Part shown: positions 45,774-53,317 of the stretch, piece by piece
How positions within the stretch are numbered: position 1 is the stretch's first letter
Layout: each line of letters opens with the position of its first letter
Assembly (NCBI RefSeq): GCF_001895025.1
Contig: NZ_BCXI01000013.1
Location: forward strand, 62,001-126,000
Source of the DNA: Rhodococcus zopfii NBRC 100606 = JCM 9919
GTDB lineage: Bacteria; Actinomycetota; Actinomycetes; Mycobacteriales; Mycobacteriaceae
Direction of reading: 5' to 3'
Length of the DNA stretch: 64,000 nucleotides
Program-made: the position numbers and the translations under genes
The notes under the pieces: model-generated
Seen by the model: only the letters and a program-made list of their open reading frames with translations
The model's database searches: none
What the model was told of the DNA's origin: nothing

Positions 45774-46010
45774 TCACTGTTGTGAGCGCTGCCTGGCTTC
45801 GTCCGCCTCGGCCTTCGCCCTGGCCTTCTCCGCCTCCGCTTCCTTGCGGGCGACCTCACGCTGGTCTTCTGCCTTGTCCTGCTGGGCGCGACCTTCGCGG
45901 GTCAGATCGTCGTTGCCGCTGACGGCACCGACGGCCTCCTTTGCCTTGCCCTTGACGTCCTCCACGACGCCCTTGACGCCCTCGCTGGGACCACTCTTCT
46001 CGTCTGCCAT
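45774..46010 (-). CDS. CsbD-like stress protein
   Basis: A 78-residue CsbD-like protein: GVKGVVEDVKGKAKEAVGAV is the CsbD core, followed by a charged helical tail rich in Glu, Ala and Lys. CsbD proteins are general-stress proteins of unknown biochemical role, induced by SigB in Bacillus. AGGA precedes the ATG at 46010. GGTTG-N15-GGGTAG upstream fits SigF-type control. Confidence 0.85.
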   Translation of the reverse strand: MADEKSGPSEGVKGVVEDVKGKAKEAVGAVSGNDDLTREGRAQQDKAEDQREVARKEAEAEKARAKAEADEARQRSQQ

Positions 46011-46050
46011 GCGAATCCTCCTGTCGGATCTCTTCACGGACACAGGGGGT

Positions 46051-46076
46051 CTACCCCACCGTCGCCGGTCTCAACC
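46051..46076 (-). promoter_or_regulatory. SigF-type promoter of the CsbD-like gene
   Basis: Minus strand GGTTG (46072-46076), 15 bases, GGGTAG (46051-46056), giving a leader of about 35 bases. Confidence 0.6.
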
Positions 46077-46091
46077 GGTCCGGGAGCGGGT

Positions 46092-46346
46092 TCACACCAT
46101 CGCGGCGATCAGACCGATGATGACGGCGACGAAAACGATCACGATCACGATCACCGCGCCGAGCGTCATCCAACCCGTCGCGGGGAAACGCTTCCGGGTC
46201 TCCGGCTCCGGGGCGGACAGCCCCGAGGTGCCGGCCGATTCGGGAGGCGTGGTTCCGGGCGGTACTCCCCCACCGGGCTCGAGACCGGGCGTGCTGTCGG
46301 GATCGGGATCGGTGTTGCCGTGTTGTTCGGGATCGGGAACGGTCAT
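46092..46346 (-). CDS. DUF6480 family membrane protein
   Basis: An 84-residue protein: a Pro/Gly/Thr-rich soluble start (PDSTPGLEPGGGVPPGTTPP is the DUF6480 hallmark), then one membrane helix (GWMTLGAVIVIVIVFVAVII). The function is unknown. The ATG at 46346 has GGAAGGTG upstream and is better than the GTG three codons earlier. Its SigF-type promoter overlaps the end of the DUF6292-like gene. Confidence 0.75.
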   Translation of the reverse strand: MTVPDPEQHGNTDPDPDSTPGLEPGGGVPPGTTPPESAGTSGLSAPEPETRKRFPATGWMTLGAVIVIVIVFVAVIIGLIAAMV

Positions 46347-46385
46347 CGGACCCACCTTCCGGACGGAACGTGCTGTCCTGATCGC

Positions 46386-46412
46386 ATACCCTCACTCGAC
46401 GGCCGCGACACC
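46386..46412 (-). promoter_or_regulatory. SigF-type promoter of the DUF6480 gene
   Basis: Minus strand GGTGT (46408-46412), 16 bases, GGGTAT (46386-46391). It lies across the stop of the preceding gene. Confidence 0.55.
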
Positions 46413-46814
46413 TCCCCCTACACCGCCGTAGTCGGCGACCGCCCGCAGCGCCTCCTCGCGGGTCCCGTGGGCCGGGGTCGTGCGCAGCGCCCGTCCGTCG
46501 CGTCGGAGACGTTCCACGAACGACCGCACCGCCGACGGCGGCGGGACCCGCGCCGACCCGAGGTAGCCCGCGAGGATCATGTCCTCACCCGATCCGGTCT
46601 CCACGGCCAGCGCCCATCCTTCGTCCGGATTCCACACGAGCGCCACCTCACGACCGGGGTACAACTCCAGCTCCGGGATACCGACGTAACCCTCCCAGGC
46701 ATCGTCGTCGCGCACCGCCCAGTTCCCCGCCGGAACGCCCAGCTCCTGAGCCACCCGCTCGGTGTAGTGGGCGAATCCTCGGACCATCACCTCGTCACCC
46801 GACGGCCGTACCAT
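46392..46814 (-). CDS. DUF6292-like protein
   Basis: A 140-residue protein. A possible DUF6292 domain runs over residues 10-110 (GFAHYTERVAQELGVPAGNW and VALVWNPDEGWALAVETGSG). The function is unknown. GAGGAG lies six bases before the ATG at 46814, and GGTGT-N16-GGGTAT lies about 55 bases upstream, so SigF-type control is likely. It has no membrane segment. It is the first of three minus-strand small genes before otsA. Confidence 0.65.
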   Translation of the reverse strand: MVRPSGDEVMVRGFAHYTERVAQELGVPAGNWAVRDDDAWEGYVGIPELELYPGREVALVWNPDEGWALAVETGSGEDMILAGYLGSARVPPPSAVRSFVERLRRDGRALRTTPAHGTREEALRAVADYGGVGGGVAAVE

Positions 46815-46869
46815 CACGCTCTCCTCACTTCCGCAGGATCCGCTCGGCGCGGATCCAGCGGAAACGGGA

Positions 46870-46896
46870 ATACCCACGCCGGACGAATCCGACACC
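46870..46896 (-). promoter_or_regulatory. SigF-type promoter of the DUF6292-like gene
   Basis: Minus strand GGTGT (46892-46896), 16 bases, GGGTAT (46870-46875), with a leader of about 50 bases. Confidence 0.6.
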
Positions 46897-47000
46897 GGTG
46901 CGTGCTCCTCAGTATCCTCCCGGATCCTCCCGGCGCATCTCGTTTGGCCGGGTACCGACAGGGGCACCCGATCGGAGAGTCCTAGGAAGGGAGCGATCTC

Positions 47001-47243
47001 ATGGCTACGTGCGACACCTGCGGAAACGATTACGACAAGACTTTCACCGTGACCCGTGACAGCGTCACCGGCACCTACGACAGCTTCGAATGTGCGGTCA
47101 ACGCGATGGCCCCGGTCTGCGCGCACTGCGACTGCCGGATCCTCGGCCACGGCGTCGAGGTCGACAGCACCATCTACTGCTGCGCGCACTGCGCGCGTGC
47201 TGCCGGTCGGCCCGAAGTCGTCGACCGCGCCGAGCACCGCTGA
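47001..47243 (+). CDS. Cysteine-rich metal-binding small protein
   Basis: An 80-residue protein with at least nine Cys and several His residues in CDTCGNDYD, FECAVNAM, CAHCDCRILGHGV and YCCAHCARAAG. The spacing resembles prokaryotic metallothionein-like proteins or a double zinc ribbon, so it likely binds zinc or copper. AGGAAGGGAG precedes the ATG. It is followed by a membrane protein gene seven bases later, and the two form an operon of unknown role before the catalase gene. Confidence 0.75.
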   Translation: MATCDTCGNDYDKTFTVTRDSVTGTYDSFECAVNAMAPVCAHCDCRILGHGVEVDSTIYCCAHCARAAGRPEVVDRAEHR

Positions 47244-47250
47244 GGACCCC

Positions 47251-47616
47251 ATGACCCAGGACGTCGAGAAGCGCTGGCGCGACCCAGCGACCTTCCGGTC
47301 GGCGATGTGGTACGCGGCGATCGTCGTCGCCATTGCACTGCTGGTGATGGCGGTCGCGGTGGTGTGGGGGCTTGCCGTCTCCGACGACCGCTGCGTCGAG
47401 GAGTCGTTCGCGGTGTGCACCGCGCCGGCGAAGCAGATCCTCGCGTTCGGGCCGCCCCTGGTCCTGTTGATCGGCGGGCTCGGGGCCCTGCTCCGCGCCT
47501 ACCGCACGTGGCGGCGTCACGGCACGTGGCCGATCTGGCAGGGCGTCGGATGGGCTCTGCTCGTGGGGATGATCGTGTTCCTGATGTTCTCGTTCGGGGT
47601 CCTCGTCGGCAGTTGA
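47251..47616 (+). CDS. Three-helix membrane protein
   Basis: A 121-residue membrane protein with three helices (about residues 18-42, 65-83 and 98-119) and a loop with two Cys (RCVEESFAVCTAPAKQ) outside. No family was recognised. It starts seven bases after the metallothionein-like gene and has an Arg-rich loop between helices two and three (RAYRTWRRHG). Possibly a partner of the Cys-rich protein in metal handling; this is inference. Confidence 0.6.
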   Translation: MTQDVEKRWRDPATFRSAMWYAAIVVAIALLVMAVAVVWGLAVSDDRCVEESFAVCTAPAKQILAFGPPLVLLIGGLGALLRAYRTWRRHGTWPIWQGVGWALLVGMIVFLMFSFGVLVGS

Positions 47617-47626
47617 CCTGCGTCCG

Positions 47627-47652
47627 GGTTTGCCGGTCGAGTCTGGGGGTAG
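47627..47652 (+). promoter_or_regulatory. SigF-type promoter of katE
   Basis: GGTTT (47627-47631), 15 bases, GGGTAG (47647-47652), with a leader of about 50 bases. Confidence 0.7.
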
Positions 47653-47706
47653 CCACGGTGTGAGCACTGCTGGCAACACCGTCGCACCCCCGGAACGGAG
47701 CGCAGC

Positions 47707-49845
47707 ATGACGAAGAGCGATCCCGGCGGCTCCGCCCGCGAGCCCGAGAATCGTGACCCGAAGGACAAGCAGCTCGACGGATTCCGCGTCGACCGCAACT
47801 CCGGATATCTCACCACGCAACAGGGGGTACGGGTCGACCACGACGACGACTCTCTCACCGCCGGGACCCGGGGGCCGACCCTTCTGGAGGACTTCCACGC
47901 TCGGGAGAAAATCACCCACTTCGACCACGAACGCATTCCGGAAAGGGTCGTGCATGCGCGCGGCGCCGGTGCCTACGGCTTCTTCGAGCCGTACGACGAT
48001 TCGCTCGCCCAGGTGACTGCCGCCCGGTTTCTCACCACCCCGGGATTGCGTACCCCGGTGTTCGTGCGGTTCTCGACCGTCGCGGGGTCCCGAGGCTCCG
48101 CGGACACGGTCCGCGACGTCCGAGGTTTCGCGACGAAGTTCTACACCGATCAGGGCAACTACGATCTGGTCGGAAACAACTTTCCGGTCTTTTTCATCCA
48201 GGACGGCATCAAGTTCCCGGACTTCGTGCACGCGGTGAAACCCGAGCCGGACAACGAAATTCCGCAGGCTCAATCCGCCCACGACACCTTCTGGGATTTC
48301 GTGTCGCTGCAGCCGGAGACACTGCACACGGTGATGTGGCTGATGTCGGACCGGGCACTGCCGCGCAGCTATCGGATGATGCAGGGCTTCGGCGTCCACA
48401 CGTTCCGGTTCGTCGATGCGCACGGCATCGGAACATTCGTCAAGTTCCACTGGACTCCGAAGCTGGGAACGCACTCACTGGTCTGGGACGAATGCCAGAA
48501 GATCGCCGGTAGGGACCCGGACTTCAACCGCCGCGACCTGTGGGACGCCATCGAGGCCGGGCAGTATCCCGAATGGGAACTCGGTGTGCAGCTGGTGGCA
48601 GAGTCCGACGAATTCGCTTTCGACTTCGATCTTCTCGACGCCACGAAGATCATCCCCGAAGAGCAGGTGCCCGTGCAGCCGGTCGGGCGGATGGTGCTCG
48701 ACCGGAACCCGGACAACTTCTTCGCCGAGACCGAGCAGGTCGCGTTCCACACCGCGAACCTGGTGCCGGGCATCGACTTCACGAACGATCCGCTGCTGCA
48801 GGCCCGCAACTTCTCCTATCTGGATACCCAGTTGATCCGGCTGGGCGGACCGAATTTCTCGCAGCTGCCGGTCAACCGGCCTGTCACCGAGGTGCACACC
48901 CATCAGCACGACGGCTACAGCCAGCCCACGATCCAGCGCGGAAAGGCGTCGTACCACAAGAATTCGCTCGGCAGCGGATGTCCGGCCCTGGCCGACGAGG
49001 AAGTCTTCACGCACTACGCGAAGCATGTGGACGGACACGTCGTGCGGGCCCGTAGCGACAGTTTCACCGACCACTACAGCCAGCCGCGCCTGTTCTGGCG
49101 CAGCATGTCCGACGTCGAAGCCGAGCACATCGTCGCGGCCTTCGGCTTCGAACTCGGGAAGGTCACCAACGTCGACATTCGCGAACGTGTCGTCGCCCAA
49201 CTCGATCTCGTCGATCACCGCCTGGCGTCGCGGGTCGCGGCGCAACTCGGCCTCGACATCCCACCCGAGTCACCGGTCGTCGACATCGCGCCGCCCTCCC
49301 CGGCACTGTCGCAGCTGAACACCGCAATGGACAGCATTCTCAGCAGGCGGGTCGCGGTACTCGCCGCGGACGGTGTCGACGTCACCGGCGTCGAACGGCT
49401 CGTCGAGGCGCTCTCCGAACGCGGCGCGATCGTCGAGGTGCTCGCGCCCAAGGGCGGTGGCGTACTCACCGGCGGTTCCGGCGGCGAGATCGCCGTCGAC
49501 CGCGCGATCACCACGATGGCCTCCGTGCTCTACGACGCGGTGGTCGTCCCGTGCGGCCCCGACTCGATCGCAACCCTCCGGGACGACGGCTACGCGCTGC
49601 ACTTCCTGGCCGAGGCGTACAAGCACGCCAAGCCGATCGCCGCGTTCGGCGCGGGTCTGGACCTGCTGCCCGCCGCCGGTCTGCACTGTCCGGTCGCCGA
49701 GGGACCCGACATCCTCGCCCATGCCGGCGTGGTGACCTCGACCGCCGCCGAGGCATCGCTGTCGGACGAGTTCTTCGATGTCTTCGCCGACATCATGGCG
49801 CGGCATCGGGCCTGGGAGCGCGACGTCGACGCCGTGGTGGCGTGA
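47707..49845 (+). CDS. katE: Large-subunit catalase (HPII/KatE type)
   Basis: A 712-residue heme catalase breaking hydrogen peroxide into water and oxygen. The active-site His is in [13 protein letters not shown] near residue 82, Asn in [12 protein letters not shown], and the heme-ligand Tyr in [11 protein letters not shown]. The C-terminal 170 residues ([20 protein letters not shown]) form the flavodoxin-like DJ-1/PfpI-type domain of large-subunit catalases. The SigF-type promoter upstream fits the stationary-phase role of KatE proteins. It is convergent with the exopolyphosphatase gene. Confidence 0.95.
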   Translation: MTKSDPGGSAREPENRDPKDKQLDGFRVDRNSGYLTTQQGVRVDHDDDSLTAGTRGPTLLEDFHAREKITHFDHERIPERVVHARGAGAYGFFEPYDDSLAQVTAARFLTTPGLRTPVFVRFSTVAGSRGSADTVRDVRGFATKFYTDQGNYDLVGNNFPVFFIQDGIKFPDFVHAVKPEPDNEIPQAQSAHDTFWDFVSLQPETLHTVMWLMSDRALPRSYRMMQGFGVHTFRFVDAHGIGTFVKFHWTPKLGTHSLVWDECQKIAGRDPDFNRRDLWDAIEAGQYPEWELGVQLVAESDEFAFDFDLLDATKIIPEEQVPVQPVGRMVLDRNPDNFFAETEQVAFHTANLVPGIDFTNDPLLQARNFSYLDTQLIRLGGPNFSQLPVNRPVTEVHTHQHDGYSQPTIQRGKASYHKNSLGSGCPALADEEVFTHYAKHVDGHVVRARSDSFTDHYSQPRLFWRSMSDVEAEHIVAAFGFELGKVTNVDIRERVVAQLDLVDHRLASRVAAQLGLDIPPESPVVDIAPPSPALSQLNTAMDSILSRRVAVLAADGVDVTGVERLVEALSERGAIVEVLAPKGGGVLTGGSGGEIAVDRAITTMASVLYDAVVVPCGPDSIATLRDDGYALHFLAEAYKHAKPIAAFGAGLDLLPAAGLHCPVAEGPDILAHAGVVTSTAAEASLSDEFFDVFADIMARHRAWERDVDAVVA

Positions 49846-49868
49846 CACGCGATCCCCGCTGCGTGTCA
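49843..49868. terminator. Short hairpin between katE and ppx
   Basis: TGACACGC and GCGTGTCA (8 bp) flank a 10-base loop and include both stop codons of the convergent genes. A modest terminator candidate. Confidence 0.45.
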
Positions 49869-50876
49869 GATCTGCTTCGGCAGCGTGGTCACCGTCGCGC
49901 CGTCCTCCGAGCGCGCCGGCAACGTCTGCAGGGGCAGCGCATCACGGTCGTCGGCGAGGGATGACAAGTGCCGCAACACAATTCCCTCCCGCAGCGCCCA
50001 CGGACTGATTTCTAGGCTGTCCAAGTCCAGTGCCGTCATCGCACAATCTGCCACGATCGCACCGGCGAGCACCTGCCGGGCGCGGGATTCGGAGACACCC
50101 GACAGCCGGCTCCGATGCTGGGCGGGCATTCCCGCGAGCTTCTCGATGACACGATGCAGATCGTCGCGCCGCAGGGTGCGGGCCACGAACGGTCCCTTGC
50201 GCTGAGCCGGGGAACCGGTGAGCCTCGCCAACTGCTTGAACGTTTTCGACGCTCCGACGGTGACGTGCGGATCGCCCTCCCACTTCAGGCGGTCCGACGC
50301 GTCGCCGAGGGTGTCCCGCACATCCCGGCGCATCCGCTTGAGTTCCTTCGACGTGGGTGGGTCGCTTTCGAGATAGCGGCGCGTCAGCCGATTGGCACCG
50401 AGCGGGAGAGACAGCGCGATATCCGGATCGGTGTTTCGTCCGAGCGCCAGCTCCATGGAACCGCCGCCGATGTCGAGAACCAGCAACCGGCCGGCGGACC
50501 AGCCGTACCACGCGTGCACCGCCAGATAGGTCAACCGTGCCTCCTGGTCGCCCGAGAGATATTCGGGGCGGATACCGGATGCCTGCACGATCCGGTCGAG
50601 CACGAGATCCCGGTTCTCGGCGTCGCGGATCGCCGCGGTCACGAACGGGAAGAGCCGATCCACCCCGTAGCGATACGCCGCGTCGACTGCGGTCGCGACC
50701 GCGTTGGCCGCGCGGTCTGCGCCCGCAACGCTCAGGGATCCGTCGGGCTGAACCTCGTCGGCCAGCCGTGTCGGCACCCGGATCGCGTGCACGGGCAGTG
50801 GTGGCGCACCGACGGCTGCCTCGACGATCTGCAGCTGCGCCGAGTTGGAACCGATGTCGAGAAGACCGAGCCTCAC
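49866..50876 (-). CDS. ppx: Ppx/GppA exopolyphosphatase
   Basis: A 336-residue ASKHA phosphatase that trims polyphosphate or hydrolyses pppGpp. Motifs: LGLLDIGSNSAQLQIVEA at the start, LLVLDIGGGSMELALG near residue 138, and SGVSESRARQVLAGAIVA later. Length matches short actinobacterial Ppx1/Ppx2 proteins. A GGGTAT box ends nine bases before the GTG at 50876, so the start is chosen there and a leaderless mRNA is expected; the frame is open further upstream. With ppk2 it connects the island to polyphosphate. Confidence 0.88.
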   Translation of the reverse strand: MRLGLLDIGSNSAQLQIVEAAVGAPPLPVHAIRVPTRLADEVQPDGSLSVAGADRAANAVATAVDAAYRYGVDRLFPFVTAAIRDAENRDLVLDRIVQASGIRPEYLSGDQEARLTYLAVHAWYGWSAGRLLVLDIGGGSMELALGRNTDPDIALSLPLGANRLTRRYLESDPPTSKELKRMRRDVRDTLGDASDRLKWEGDPHVTVGASKTFKQLARLTGSPAQRKGPFVARTLRRDDLHRVIEKLAGMPAQHRSRLSGVSESRARQVLAGAIVADCAMTALDLDSLEISPWALREGIVLRHLSSLADDRDALPLQTLPARSEDGATVTTLPKQI

Positions 50877-50885
50877 CCCCACGGG

Positions 50886-50891
50886 ATACCC
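50886..50891 (-). promoter_or_regulatory. SigF-type -10 box before ppx
   Basis: GGGTAT on the minus strand, nine bases before GTG. The -35 match is weak (GTGTG at N15). Confidence 0.4.
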
Positions 50892-50929
50892 GTTCGGGGT
50901 GGTGACCACACTCGATTCGCGCGATCGTT

Positions 50930-52408
50930 CTACTGCGCGACCACGCGAAACGTGTCGAGTTTCGGATCGGTGGCGTCGGGCACCGCCATTCCGGCGGCGA
51001 GCCCGCTGCGCAGGTACTCGACGACGGCATCGTCGAGCACCTCGCCGGGCACGGCCACCGGGATACCCGGCGGATAGGGCGTCAACTGCTCGGCCGCGAG
51101 TCGTCCGGGCGCCTGTGCGGCGGGTACGTCCTCCACCTTCTCGGCGAAGAACGCCTCCCGCGGCGACATACGGGATTCGAGCTGCAGCTTGTCGGGAGAG
51201 GGCAGGCGGATCGGTGGGGGCGGATCGAGCCCATCCACGGCGGCCACGCACGCTTCGAACGCCCGGACCAGCCGATCGGCGGTGTCGGGTCCGTCGGCCA
51301 TCGACATCGTGGCCATGATGCGGCGGTGGTCGGAAAGGCCCATGTCGACCCGCTGGTGTTCACGGATCCAGTCCGCGAATTGGTATCCGGAGGCCCCGGT
51401 CTCGCTGACGTCGACGAGGATCTGCATGCGGTCCAGATCGTGCGATGCTTCCTTGCCGAGCAACTCGTCCTCGAGGACCCGCAACCCCGGTATCCGCGAA
51501 AGCCGTTCGCGTAGTTGCCTGCTCAACCCCAGCGCATCGCCGAGCAATCTCTCGCCGCGCTCGACCATCTGGCGGCGCCACGCGTCGATTCCGCAATAGA
51601 CGAGCACGTTCGGGCTGGTCGTCATCAGCAGGTCCGCGCACGTCGACAGATACGCGAAGTCGACGAGATCGCCCTGGGTGTGGAAGACCGAGCCTTGCTC
51701 GAACCCGGCTCCCATCTTGTGCACGCTGACAACGCAGACGTCGGCGCCGGCGTTCATCGCCCACGTGGGCAGATCGTCGTGGAACGGCAGATGCGCACCC
51801 CACGCCTCGTCTACGATGAGCGGCTTACCCCGCTCGTGACAGACCTCGGCAATACCCTCGATGTCCGCGCACGTCCCGTACGGGCTGGGCGAGACGATCA
51901 GCGCTCCCGCCGCGTCGGGATACTTCTCCCAGCCGTCGCGAATCTGCTCCGGCGACGGCGGGTGCGACATGTGGCGCTCGGCGTCCCACTGCGGGGTGAC
52001 CCACCGCGGCTGGATTCCACCGAAGATCAGCCCTCCCACGACGGACTTGTGGCTGTCGCGGCTGAGCAGCAGGCCACCGGAGCTGGGCCCGGCCACCGCG
52101 GTCATCGCCGCCTTCACCGACAGGGAGCTGCCGCATGTCGAGAAGAACGTGTGTTCGGCGCCGACGGCGTCGGCCATCAGGTCCTCCGCGTCGGACAGGT
52201 ACTGGTTGCGCGCGAGCCGGTCGTCGAGTCCACCGGTCGACAGCACGTCCGACCGATAGGCGTCACCGAGCACATCCAGGGCACGGGGGTCGGCGCCGCG
52301 GCCCTGGCGATGCCCCGGTGGGCTGAATCCGTAGCGGTCCTGCCGACGGTAGTCCGCGAGCGCGTCGAGCAGCGGCGCCCTCCCCTGATCCTTCCGATCT
52401 CCGCTCAT
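50930..52408 (-). CDS. Orn/Lys/Arg decarboxylase family PLP enzyme
   Basis: A 492-residue PLP-dependent fold-type I decarboxylase of the Orn/Lys/Arg major domain type. The PLP lysine is in VSVHKMGAGFEQGS, the Asp binding the pyridine N in VDEAWGAHLPF, and the N-terminal substrate region has FSPPGHRQGRGAD. It makes a polyamine such as cadaverine or agmatine and consumes a proton, useful in acid stress. ATG 52408 lies ten bases after a GGGTAC box on the same strand. It is divergent from a 27-residue gene. Confidence 0.88.
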   Translation of the reverse strand: MSGDRKDQGRAPLLDALADYRRQDRYGFSPPGHRQGRGADPRALDVLGDAYRSDVLSTGGLDDRLARNQYLSDAEDLMADAVGAEHTFFSTCGSSLSVKAAMTAVAGPSSGGLLLSRDSHKSVVGGLIFGGIQPRWVTPQWDAERHMSHPPSPEQIRDGWEKYPDAAGALIVSPSPYGTCADIEGIAEVCHERGKPLIVDEAWGAHLPFHDDLPTWAMNAGADVCVVSVHKMGAGFEQGSVFHTQGDLVDFAYLSTCADLLMTTSPNVLVYCGIDAWRRQMVERGERLLGDALGLSRQLRERLSRIPGLRVLEDELLGKEASHDLDRMQILVDVSETGASGYQFADWIREHQRVDMGLSDHRRIMATMSMADGPDTADRLVRAFEACVAAVDGLDPPPPIRLPSPDKLQLESRMSPREAFFAEKVEDVPAAQAPGRLAAEQLTPYPPGIPVAVPGEVLDDAVVEYLRSGLAAGMAVPDATDPKLDTFRVVAQ

Positions 52409-52418
52409 GTCGCACCGG

Positions 52419-52424
52419 GTACCC
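52419..52424 (-). promoter_or_regulatory. SigF-type -10 box before the decarboxylase gene
   Basis: GGGTAC on the minus strand, ten bases before the ATG at the leaderless distance. There is no good -35. Confidence 0.35.
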
Positions 52425-52453
52425 ACCGGCGGCGGGTTCGATTCGTCGCCACC

Positions 52454-52459
52454 GGGTAT
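52454..52459 (+). promoter_or_regulatory. SigF-type -10 box of the 27-residue gene
   Basis: GGGTAT, with GGTTC 14 bases upstream (52435-52439). The -10 box ends nine bases before the ATG at 52469, the same leaderless distance as other island genes. Confidence 0.5.
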
Positions 52460-52468
52460 CCCTCCGCC

Positions 52469-52552
52469 ATGGAATTGATCGCAATCCTCATCCTGATCGG
52501 CGTCGTCGTCTTCGTGATCGCCAAGAGGTCGGGGCCACGCCAGCAGGGATGA
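52469..52552 (+). CDS. 27-residue membrane micropeptide
   Basis: MELIAILILIGVVVFVIAKR followed by SGPRQQG: one membrane helix with a short basic tail. The start codon is nine bases after GGGTAT, the same distance as in the SDR, heme-oxygenase-like, DUF2231 and ppx genes, which supports expression as a leaderless stress mRNA. No family was recognised. It lies divergent from the decarboxylase and convergent with the PRC-barrel-like gene. Confidence 0.5.
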   Translation: MELIAILILIGVVVFVIAKRSGPRQQG

Positions 52553-52583
52553 AGCCCGCCCCGCAGGGATCCCGCAGCGATGC

Positions 52584-52615
52584 AGCACAGAATCACGGCA
52601 GCACAGAGTCACGGC
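52584..52615. repeat. 16-base tandem duplication at the 27-aa/PRC-like junction
   Basis: AGCACAGAATCACGGC is followed by AGCACAGAGTCACGGC. The second copy contains the stop codon of the minus-strand gene. Confidence 0.8.
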
Positions 52616-52926
52616 AGCGCGGGCGCGAACTTGCGGTACCCGTCGCGCACTTCGACCCGCCCGTCCCCGATGCGTCGCACATCGGCCCATCGGACCAGGA
52701 ACGCACCCCGGTGCCGCCATCGCAGATAGCGTGCGATCAGCGCGGGAGCGTCGACCGAACGCCGTTCGTAACCGAGGAACGAGCCACCGGACCTAGGGCT
52801 GACCAGCAGCGCCACCAGGGTCAGGCTCATGCCCTCGTCGTAGCTGAACCGGACGTCGACGACCGTGCCGAGACGGTGGCCCCCGCCGTCTCGGGCTTGC
52901 GCACCGATGATCTCACTCAGCCGCAC
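52609..52926 (-). CDS. PRC-barrel-like small protein
   Basis: A 105-residue protein. The start MRLSEIIGAQARDGGGHRLG followed by TVVDVRF resembles the beta-barrel of PRC domains, which bind ribosome maturation or photosynthetic complexes and also occur in bacterial stress proteins. It overlaps the end of the upstream gene by 14 bases and is the last gene of the lipoprotein-NRAMP operon. The function is unknown. Confidence 0.5.
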   Translation of the reverse strand: MRLSEIIGAQARDGGGHRLGTVVDVRFSYDEGMSLTLVALLVSPRSGGSFLGYERRSVDAPALIARYLRWRHRGAFLVRWADVRRIGDGRVEVRDGYRKFAPALP

Positions 52927-53317
52927 GACGACCTCCGGGGATGCGTCCGATGAGGCGGTCGCGGGTCCACCGTTCGACCCACAGGTGGTCGAGATCCTCG
53001 CCGCGCACGTTCAGGTGCACCGCAACGTCGATGCGATCGACGTCGGTCCAGTCGATGCGGTCCAGCCGCGAGTCCGGTGGCCTGCCACCGAAGATGCGGG
53101 TCGGCAGCGCGTTGCCGCTCAGGATGGCCTCCACCCGGGGCGGCGCCGACCCGGCCGGGATCTCCCGGCCCGCTTCGACGCCGTCGAGTTCCAGATCGTC
53201 GACGGTCGTGACCGGAAGGCCGTCGACGTCGACGAGGAGCCGGTCCAGCAAGTGCAGCCGCGCGTCGAGGACTCGGCCGTCGGCCGGCAGCGGAGGTAGT
53301 GCGTCGGATTCGGTCAT
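52913..53317 (-). CDS. PRC-barrel-like protein
   Basis: A 134-residue protein with a likely PRC-type barrel at the start (VLDARLHLLDRLLVDVDGLP then VTTVDDLEL) and another beta stretch toward the end (RIDVAVHLNVRGEDLDHLWV). The ATG overlaps the stop of the NRAMP gene as ATGA, so it is translated together with the transporter. The two barrel proteins may bind to its cytoplasmic face or couple to metal sensing; this is inference. Confidence 0.5.
   Translation of the reverse strand: MTESDALPPLPADGRVLDARLHLLDRLLVDVDGLPVTTVDDLELDGVEAGREIPAGSAPPRVEAILSGNALPTRIFGGRPPDSRLDRIDWTDVDRIDVAVHLNVRGEDLDHLWVERWTRDRLIGRIPGGRRAAE

Noticed and set aside
46942-46955. GTTT and GGGTAC before the metallothionein-like gene
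   Set aside because: Spacing is only four bases, and no other -35 fits this -10 box.
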